Shown piece by piece: positions 6,336-12,476 of a DNA stretch of 17,425 bases. The stretch's first letter is position 1. Each line of letters starts with the position of its first letter. The notes under the pieces were generated by a model that saw only the letters and a list, made by a program, of their open reading frames with translations, was not told the DNA's origin and ran no database searches. The position numbers were made by a program, and so were the translations under genes. The DNA comes from Schlesneria sp. (GTDB lineage: Bacteria; Planctomycetota; Planctomycetia; Planctomycetales; Planctomycetaceae), in contig JANXOO010000750.1 in the NCBI GenBank assembly GCA_025353525.1, forward strand, positions 1 to 17,425. Direction: 5' to 3'.

Positions 6336-8543
6336 CTACCAGCCGATGTCTTTTGTCAATTCCTGTTGCGCCTTGTGGAGCGCCGCATAGGCCCCGTCAA
6401 TCGCCATCAATTCGACATGGGTTCCGATTTCCACAAGGCGACCCCGCTCGATCACCATGATGCGATTGGCCTGACGCAACGTGCTGAGTCGATGCGCGAT
6501 GGCAATCGTCGTCCTGCCCCGCACCAGGTTTTGCAATGCCTGCTGAATTTGTCGTTCGGTCGTCGAATCGAGTGCCGAGGTGGCTTCGTCAAGGATCAGA
6601 ATTCGCGGGTCGATCAGCAGTGCACGGGCGATACTGATGCGCTGACGCTCGCCGCCGGAAAGTGATTGTCCCCGTTCGCCGACCAGTGAATCGTAACCGT
6701 CCGCTAATTGCAGAATGAATTCGTGGGCGCGAGCCGCTTTGGCAGCATCGATAATCTGTGCCTTGGTCGCATTCGGAAGTCCGTAAGCAATGTTCTCGGC
6801 GATCGTGCCGTAAAACAGGAACGGGTCCTGCAACACGATGCCGACATTCCTGCGATACTGTTCGATGTTGTAACTGCGAATATCGACGCCGTCCGCCAGA
6901 ATTGATCCTTCGGCCACATCGAAGAAGCGGCAGACAAGGTTGATCAGCGTGCTTTTGCCTGCTCCGGTATGTCCCACAAGCCCGATCATTTCTCCCGCTT
7001 CGATCTTCAGCGAAAAATCCCGAATGACTTTCCGGTTTCCATAACGGAAACCGACGTTACGGAATTCGAGCTCGCCGCGCAGCTTGTCTGCGGGGACCGG
7101 TTTTGCCGGTTCGGGGACGCTCGAGACACGATCAAGAATTTCAAAGATTCGCTGCGCGCTGGCGCCCGCGCGTTGTGAAGCGTTCACGATGCGGCTCATC
7201 ATTTCGAGCTTGCCGTAAAACTCTTTGCACAAAAGCACGACGGCCGTCAGTGCCCCGACTCGAAAAGTCGAGTCGCCGCTGCTGATCAGCCAGACACCGC
7301 AGACCCAGACGACAAACACGCCGAGATGATTCAGAAATGCGATCAGAGGCCAGAAAAAAGTCCACAACGAATTCACGCGATTGTTCGAGGTCACGACGAG
7401 TTCGTTCGCGACAGAGAATCGTTCGATCTCACGATCCTCCTGCGCAAATGCTTTCACAACCCGAATCCCCGGAATCGTGTCGGCCAATACGCTGGACATC
7501 GCCCCCCACGCGCGACTTGACGCCTGGAATCCCGTTTGTAATTTGTCGCGGGCGTAATACATCACCCAGACGATGAACGGAAACGGCAACAGCGCAATCA
7601 ACGCCACTTTGGGATTCATGGCGAATAATCTGTATGCGACGACAAGTAACAGGATCGAATTCGCAGTGAAGTCGACGATGCTGTCGGACAGAAAAGAGCA
7701 CAACCGGTCAGAATCGCTGCTGATCCGCGACATCAGGTCGCCAGTTCGCTTGCCGCCGAAATATTCGAGCGATAACTTCTGCAAATGCGAATAAGTCCGC
7801 TGCCTCAGGTCACCAGTCACCCTTTCGCTGACCTTCGCCAAAATGGCGCCCTGGCCCCAGCCAAGAAGCCATGCGATGACTGCGGAAAGCAACATCAAAG
7901 CCAGATAGTAACTCGCCTGACCCAGCTTTGATTGCTCTTCCTGGGTCTTGACCAGAATTTCGACCAGCGGGTCGGTAATTTCGATCGTCGCGACTGCGGC
8001 GATCGATGCCGTTAACGACATGGCGATCGCGACCAGCATCCAAAACGTATGCGGTTTCGCAAATTGCCAAAGCCTGAAAAGGGCCGCCGTGTTGGGTGGC
8101 GGTTCGCGCAGCTCTGATTCCGGAACTTCGTCGTCTTCGACCCGAACCGGTTTCGCTCGTAGCGACTTGAGATCGTCAAAGCGGTCGCCGAGGACCAGTG
8201 CGGACGGCCCTTGAGCAATCGTGTAGTGCCAATTCGCCAACCGACTGCTGGAACCGAGCAGTTCCAGAGTTCCCAATCCCCCGCGATCCTTCGTCGTCAG
8301 TTTGTCGACATCGGCAAGATTCCATTCCTGAATTCCCGATGCCACCGAATGACTGAAGAAACGACGATTCGTCAGGACCAGCAACGTCGTCCGGAAGAAG
8401 CGGTCGCGATCGATGTCCGACAACATCGAGGCAAGCACAATTTCACCGCTGGCAAGTTTCTCGGCCACCGGCAATCTTAAGGTAGGATCAACCACCAACC
8501 ATCCGTCGGGAGAGTTTGGCGTCGGCGTCAGGTCGGTGCTCAA
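6336..8543 (-). CDS. ABC exporter half-transporter (MsbA-like) with extra N-terminal domain
   Basis: A 735-residue fused permease-ATPase expected to work as a homodimer exporting lipid or another hydrophobic substrate. Residues 1-145 form an extra soluble domain with bacterial PH/GRAM-like character (GEIVLASM, VLTNRRFF, then strands ending near 120). The transmembrane domain spans about 165-440 with six hydrophobic segments. The ATPase follows, with Walker A GHTGAGKST (524-532), Q-loop in VLQDPF (570-575), signature LSGGERQR (628-635), Walker B ILILDEATS (648-656) and H-loop His684. All catalytic residues are present. The start is TTG at 8543; no in-frame ATG exists upstream before the stop at 8579, and a start further inside would remove the extra domain. 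It is the last gene of a probable trpC/membrane-protein/ABC operon, 42 bp after the preceding stop. Substrate unknown; the MsbA likeness is family-level only. Confidence 0.88.
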   Translation of the reverse strand: MSTDLTPTPNSPDGWLVVDPTLRLPVAEKLASGEIVLASMLSDIDRDRFFRTTLLVLTNRRFFSHSVASGIQEWNLADVDKLTTKDRGGLGTLELLGSSSRLANWHYTIAQGPSALVLGDRFDDLKSLRAKPVRVEDDEVPESELREPPPNTAALFRLWQFAKPHTFWMLVAIAMSLTASIAAVATIEITDPLVEILVKTQEEQSKLGQASYYLALMLLSAVIAWLLGWGQGAILAKVSERVTGDLRQRTYSHLQKLSLEYFGGKRTGDLMSRISSDSDRLCSFLSDSIVDFTANSILLLVVAYRLFAMNPKVALIALLPFPFIVWVMYYARDKLQTGFQASSRAWGAMSSVLADTIPGIRVVKAFAQEDREIERFSVANELVVTSNNRVNSLWTFFWPLIAFLNHLGVFVVWVCGVWLISSGDSTFRVGALTAVVLLCKEFYGKLEMMSRIVNASQRAGASAQRIFEILDRVSSVPEPAKPVPADKLRGELEFRNVGFRYGNRKVIRDFSLKIEAGEMIGLVGHTGAGKSTLINLVCRFFDVAEGSILADGVDIRSYNIEQYRRNVGIVLQDPFLFYGTIAENIAYGLPNATKAQIIDAAKAARAHEFILQLADGYDSLVGERGQSLSGGERQRISIARALLIDPRILILDEATSALDSTTERQIQQALQNLVRGRTTIAIAHRLSTLRQANRIMVIERGRLVEIGTHVELMAIDGAYAALHKAQQELTKDIGW

Positions 8544-8570
8544 ATCAGAATTCCATTCATGGATTGAAGA

Positions 8571-8588
8571 TCGGTATTATCGGTATTA
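8571..8588. repeat. 9-bp perfect tandem duplication at the end of the zinc-ribbon gene
   Basis: TCGGTATTA occurs twice in tandem (8571-8579 and 8580-8588). On the minus strand the first copy carries the TAA stop of the 803-residue protein and the second supplies another in-frame TAA nine bases later. It is probably a slippage product and has no effect on the protein. Confidence 0.6.
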
Positions 8589-10997
8589 CTGAGGGATTTG
8601 ACCTTGCGGAGATTGACCTTGTGGTTGCGTTTCCGGCTTCGATTCCTGAGTCGGAAGCGGGACATTTTCAAAACGGAACGTCACCACCTGTTCTTTAACA
8701 TCGGTGTAGAGTTTGAAGTCGATTTGAAAATCTTCCGGAAATTTTCCGTCGGTTTCGGTGCAATACAGTCGTTGAACCGTCGCTCCTTTCTCGACTTCCG
8801 TTTTGCTGGCAACATTTCCAGGTGTTCCCGTTGCACGACCAAGAGCATGAGACTTTCCACACTCGATTCGCAATGTTTCGGGAACGGAACCGGTGTCACC
8901 GCGTCGCAATTTGACTCCACCTGCCTTGAATTCCGGTTCCGCCAAAGGCCGCTTTGCTCGTTGTGGAGCATTTTCAATTGTCAGTGATTGAGTTTCCCCG
9001 ATCGTCAAAAACTTGAACGAGCCTTCAAATACGTCGATTTTTGTGGCGTCATTGGTGGGTGCCTCGACGACCAATCGGACCCTCAGCGTTTGTGTCGGGT
9101 GTTCAAGCGGGACCGGGTTTTCAACATCGAACGGCAAGAACGTCTTTTGAGGATCGATCCCTCCGAGCATCAATCGTTTCGACTTTTTCAGTGAACCGCC
9201 CGCATCGAGTTTCGAGGTCTTCGATGTAATTCCCGTGGCACCACAAATCGTATCGAGTCCTTCTCCGGTGACATCGATCAGGACTTCGATCATTGATGAC
9301 GTGCCACCATCGTTGGGATTTGCCGGCGCACTAGCCCATGCCGTTCGCGCCGTCAGCGTCATCCCGTCGGGCAAACCTTCAACAGTTGTCGCTTCGACCG
9401 CCTCCGTTTCGCCAGCCATCCTGATTTCCGTAGTCGGCGTGATGTCCGGCGAAGCCATTCCCATATTCGCGGGCAAGCCGACACCTTGTTCCATTCCAGG
9501 GCTGGCGCCAAATGGCGACGGCGGACCACCAATAGCTGGCGGACCGCCTCCCATCCCGCCGAATCCGCCCGTCATTGCCATCATCATGACAATCGCGGGA
9601 AGCTGTTCGAGCTTCGATTGTTCCGAATCAGAAATTCCCGTCGAGAAAGTCACGGCCTGATTTTTGTCTTCCGTTCTTGCGCGTGCGAAAAGCATTTCAC
9701 CCAGTTCGGCGAGTAGCGGAGGCGACGTTGCTTTGGCCGTTTCGAATTGAGTTCTGACCTGAGCGAGCTGCGAATCCAGTTCCGTTTTCAACTTTGCCGA
9801 ACCGTCCGATGTACCGCACAGAGCGGAGATCTGAAGTTCGAACCCTCCTTTCACAGTTAAACCGAAATAGCCCGTTTTCATGCCGTAGTTCAAATTTGCC
9901 AGGAGGGGTGACGAAATGAAAGGAGGAAACGTTTTTTGGCCCGCTTCCATTTTCGTAACAGTCATCTGGTCGACCGGCTTCATTGCATGTGCGATGACCA
10001 ATTGAGGAGAGGGGTCAATCGAGACAAATTCCTTTCTTGGAACGGACTTTTCGCCGCGATCAATGGTCGCTAATACTTCCGTTTTCGCGCCGAAAATGAC
10101 GGTATTGGAATCAGGAGACCACCACCCCAATTCCGGACTTTCCGGCAAATTGGCGGGAACCTCGTAGTACTGCTTTCCGTTTTTTTCTTTCATTGACTTG
10201 TTGACGAGTGCCGGGGCAAACTTCGACAGGTCGACAGGCGTTTTAGTTCTAAGGATGGTAATGACACGCAAATCTTCCGTGCGTACCGGAGGCAATCCCA
10301 TCAAGTTGGCGGGTGCATTGGCAATGCCTCGTTGAATCGTTGACGCCAGATCGGCAATGCCGACAGTAGCGCTTTCGACCTGAGACGGCGGCATGCCGAG
10401 AAATTTCTCGGCTTCTTTCAGAAAGTCAGTTGCGGAAGGATTTTCGAGAGGCCCCTTCAATAGCGGTGCCGACAAAACGTCCGCGATTTTTGCGTGAACA
10501 ATGACGTCTGTTTCAGCAGGCATCCAGCGAAGTCCAAGCGTTTTTTCTGCCGGCGTCATGGCAGCGGCAACGGGTGCGACCGGCATCGGTTCAGCGACGA
10601 TTTGAGGAGGACTGGTCATTGGAGCCGGCGGTAGCGGTTTGCTGCTGAACAAACCCAGGAAAAAGGCTGCGACACCTGCCAGAAGCAGCACCGCAACTCC
10701 ACCGCCAATCACCAGCGGCAGGCTTGATCCGCCGCCTGAGGAACTGCCCTTCTTTCCTCCTTTAGCGGATGGTTTCGCTGTCCCTTTTCCGCCTCCCCGC
10801 TTCTTGCTCTGTGACACGTCCGGTTCGTCGTCGTCTTCATCGTCGTCGAAAGTCGTCAGCTCCTCATCATCAGGAACTTCCGGCATGAAAACTTCCTGGC
10901 ATTTGGGGCATTTGATTTTTTTGCCGAGTTTCGTCGGATCAGAAACGCTCAGTTTTGCGGCGCATGCAGGACACGCGAATGAGATTCTTCCAGCCAT
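8586..10997 (-). CDS. Single-pass membrane protein with N-terminal zinc ribbon, function unknown
   Basis: An 803-residue protein that I do not recognise by function. Residues 1-40 form an MJ0042-type zinc ribbon with Cys9/Cys12 and Cys30/Cys33. A strongly acidic stretch (43-60) and a Lys/Gly/Ser-rich linker lead to one membrane helix (about 93-116). The zinc ribbon is therefore predicted cytoplasmic and the remaining ~690 residues exported. The exported part starts with a Pro-rich linker (118-150). An alpha/beta region follows (150-460), opening MPAETDVIVHAKIADVL, similar in style to planctomycete proteins that begin with a 'dose of zero to one' type fold of unknown role. A Met/Gly/Pro-rich loop (470-515) and two beta-rich segments (530-670, 690-780) complete it, with a Gln/Pro-rich C-terminus. 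The ATG at 10997 has a modest AGGG site. It lies 50 bp after trpC and 42 bp before the ABC gene, suggesting one transcript. The ABC exporter is the more natural functional partner. Confidence 0.85.
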   Translation of the reverse strand: MAGRISFACPACAAKLSVSDPTKLGKKIKCPKCQEVFMPEVPDDEELTTFDDDEDDDEPDVSQSKKRGGGKGTAKPSAKGGKKGSSSGGGSSLPLVIGGGVAVLLLAGVAAFFLGLFSSKPLPPAPMTSPPQIVAEPMPVAPVAAAMTPAEKTLGLRWMPAETDVIVHAKIADVLSAPLLKGPLENPSATDFLKEAEKFLGMPPSQVESATVGIADLASTIQRGIANAPANLMGLPPVRTEDLRVITILRTKTPVDLSKFAPALVNKSMKEKNGKQYYEVPANLPESPELGWWSPDSNTVIFGAKTEVLATIDRGEKSVPRKEFVSIDPSPQLVIAHAMKPVDQMTVTKMEAGQKTFPPFISSPLLANLNYGMKTGYFGLTVKGGFELQISALCGTSDGSAKLKTELDSQLAQVRTQFETAKATSPPLLAELGEMLFARARTEDKNQAVTFSTGISDSEQSKLEQLPAIVMMMAMTGGFGGMGGGPPAIGGPPSPFGASPGMEQGVGLPANMGMASPDITPTTEIRMAGETEAVEATTVEGLPDGMTLTARTAWASAPANPNDGGTSSMIEVLIDVTGEGLDTICGATGITSKTSKLDAGGSLKKSKRLMLGGIDPQKTFLPFDVENPVPLEHPTQTLRVRLVVEAPTNDATKIDVFEGSFKFLTIGETQSLTIENAPQRAKRPLAEPEFKAGGVKLRRGDTGSVPETLRIECGKSHALGRATGTPGNVASKTEVEKGATVQRLYCTETDGKFPEDFQIDFKLYTDVKEQVVTFRFENVPLPTQESKPETQPQGQSPQGQIPQ

Positions 10998-11047
10998 AAT
11001 TAGCCCTGTGCAAAAAATACATTCAAAAGGTTATCATCAATGAATTG

Positions 11048-11866
11048 TCAATTCGAAGTCGGTGACTGATTGCGTCCCAGCAACAGGTCGACTGCGTGTC
11101 CGATATCCGGCGAGCGCATCAGTGTTTCGCCGACCAGAATTGCTCTGGCCCCGCCTGCCTTGACGCGATCAATATCCGTTCGAGTCCTGATCCCGCTTTC
11201 GCTGACAAGTAACGTTGTCGATGGAACATGTCGAGCCAACTGAGTCGTACGATCGAGGTCGGTCACGAACGTTCTCAGGTCGCGATTGTTGATCCCCATC
11301 AATGCAGGTTCGAGCTTCAGTACCCGATCAAGATTTTCCGTATCGTACAATTCGATCAGCGATTCCATTCCAAGTTCTGACGCATAGAAATAGAGGTCTC
11401 GCAAGTGACAGTCGTCCAGGCATTCGGCGATCAGCAGGATGCAGTCAGCACCAGCGGCCCTGGCTTCAAGCACCTGATAGCGATCGATCATAAAGTCTTT
11501 ACGAAGAACCGGAATTCCGACGGCCTGCCGAACGGCGGTCAAGTAGTCGAGATGACCGAGGAAGAAATGTTCATCAGTCAGGACACTCAGACACGCTGCC
11601 CCATGTCTTTCGTAAGTCAATGCAATCTGCACGGGATCGAAGTCAGCACGAATCACACCGGCAGACGGTGAACCCTTTTTGACTTCGGCGATCAGCCCGA
11701 TGTCGGGCGCCGCTCGCAGTGCCGCGGCGAAATCACGCACGGGCGGAGCTGATGCGAACCGATCCAGCAGCATCTCGGCCGGACGCAATTGCCGGGCTGC
11801 TTCGATCTCGATTCGTTTTCGATCGACGATTTGAGTCAGAACATTCGGAGCGGTTTTTATCGTCAC
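11048..11866 (-). CDS. trpC: Indole-3-glycerol phosphate synthase
   Basis: The enzyme closes the indole ring from carboxyphenylaminodeoxyribulose phosphate, the fourth committed reaction of tryptophan synthesis, in the cytoplasm. The 272-residue TIM barrel has the family's catalytic set in the right places: Glu61 and Lys63 in IAEVKKGSPS, Lys123 in VLRKDFMID, Glu172 in SLIELYD, Asn193/Asn194 in GINNRDL and Ser224 in SESGI. The phosphate-binding end is GARAILVGETLM (239-250). It is monofunctional, not fused to TrpF. The start is GTG at 11866; no ATG is available nearby, the upstream frame reaches a stop at 11906-11908, and no obvious Shine-Dalgarno is seen. No other trp gene is in the window, so the pathway genes are dispersed, as is common in planctomycetes. 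It is the first gene of a tight series with the zinc-ribbon membrane protein and the ABC exporter. Confidence 0.96.
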   Translation of the reverse strand: MTIKTAPNVLTQIVDRKRIEIEAARQLRPAEMLLDRFASAPPVRDFAAALRAAPDIGLIAEVKKGSPSAGVIRADFDPVQIALTYERHGAACLSVLTDEHFFLGHLDYLTAVRQAVGIPVLRKDFMIDRYQVLEARAAGADCILLIAECLDDCHLRDLYFYASELGMESLIELYDTENLDRVLKLEPALMGINNRDLRTFVTDLDRTTQLARHVPSTTLLVSESGIRTRTDIDRVKAGGARAILVGETLMRSPDIGHAVDLLLGRNQSPTSN

Positions 11867-12331
11867 AGGCAGGCCAGATTCAGTTCGCGAATTGTGCGGA
11901 ATGCGTCATACTTCGCGCAGCAAGAAGTGTGGCATTTTCTAAATATCGAAGCGCTTCGGAGCGTCCAGCAGCAAAAGCGTTCCGACGTTCAACGAAAAGG
12001 GAGTTCAACGGACGAGTCAACCCCGGCCGCGAGCAAAATAATCTTACCGCCACCATCCGAACGATGAAACCGAGTCACGCGTATTCGCCGGTGTTCAGTT
12101 TGCCGCATTGCTTCGCACGGGAGACAGGAACAATCAATTTCGTCCAGCCGAAAGTGAATTCTTTCGCAAGTTTTTTGAAGGCAAGGATATCGCGAAGGGC
12201 ACTCGCAGAATCACGATCAACCCGCCTGCGAGCAAGGGAGTGGAGTTTGAGAAGGCGCATCTGCGTGAATGGCGACCTGAAACCAGCCCCGTTCGTCGGA
12301 AATCCCGCGTTCTCGTTTAGAGGACCGCCTC
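11867..12331. other. Intergenic region upstream of trpC, no confident gene
   Basis: This stretch should hold the trpC promoter on the minus strand. The best I can see is TGGACG and TATTTA with 16 bp between them near 11970-11942, containing a 12-bp perfect palindrome (CGAAGCGCTTCG, 11947-11958); both are weak. The right part (12042-12320) has an open plus-strand frame with plausible codon use but no good start, described separately. The antisense frame over the same bases looks almost equally plausible, so strand cannot be settled by eye. Confidence 0.4.
12108..12320 (+). CDS. Doubtful small ORF ahead of the HicA-like remnant
   Basis: The frame is open from 12042 and ends with TAG at 12318-12320, eleven bases before the GTG of the HicA-like frame. 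The stop overlaps that gene's ribosome binding site, an arrangement typical of translationally coupled genes. The first usable start is TTG at 12108 (70 residues, rich in Arg, Lys and Glu), with no Shine-Dalgarno. The sequence does not resemble HicB or another antitoxin I know. It could be a decayed antitoxin or neighbour gene that lost its start, or chance. The antisense frame 12075-12344 is a competing possibility. Confidence 0.18.
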   Translation: MLRTGDRNNQFRPAESEFFRKFFEGKDIAKGTRRITINPPASKGVEFEKAHLREWRPETSPVRRKSRVLV

Positions 12332-12451
12332 GTGCCAATCCCATTCAAGAGGCTCAAGAAGATACTGGCCAGCTTCGGCGTGATCGAGCAAAAATCGCGA
12401 GGGAAACGTAGCCATACCTGTTTCTCAAAGCGATTCCCGGACGGCGAGTTT
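12332..12451 (+). pseudogene. Truncated HicA-like toxin gene remnant
   Basis: A GTG at 12332 follows a strong ribosome binding site (AGAGGA, 12319-12324, 7-nt spacer). The first 40 residues resemble the start of a HicA mRNA interferase of the form seen in planctomycetes: helix PFKRLKKILASFGV, then a strand with the catalytic-type His28 in KRSHTCF (where most homologues have GSH), then FPDGEF. HicA proteins normally continue for 30 or more residues with a proline-rich strand and a last helix. Here similarity ends at about 12451, where the 3' end of the oppositely oriented cytochrome/WD40 gene begins. The frame stays open to 12835, but only as antisense of that gene's Ala-rich tail. I read it as a gene cut by a deletion or rearrangement. 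The HicA assignment is by eye from a short segment. Confidence 0.42.
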
Positions 12452-12455
12452 GGGA

Positions 12456-12476
12456 ACGCTCGGACCCATCGAGCGT
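12456..12476 (-). terminator. Hairpin abutting the stop of the cytochrome/WD40 gene
   Basis: ACGCTCG (12456-12462) pairs perfectly with CGAGCGT (12470-12476) around a 7-nt loop. Its first minus-strand base is the last base of the TGA stop. Only a short TT follows, so a factor-independent terminator is not assured. Position directly after the gene makes a 3'-end role reasonable. Confidence 0.35.

Noticed and set aside
11947..11958. A 12-bp perfect palindrome (CGAAGCGCTTCG) upstream of trpC as an operator
   Set aside because: About four perfect 12-bp palindromes are expected by chance in a window of this length, and the surrounding promoter boxes are weak. It is mentioned only in the gap description.
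11719..12411. A 230-codon plus-strand frame antisense to the start of trpC
   Set aside because: Its first part is a shadow of trpC and its composition (very high Arg and Ser) is typical of a non-coding frame. It conflicts with the better supported HicA-like frame.
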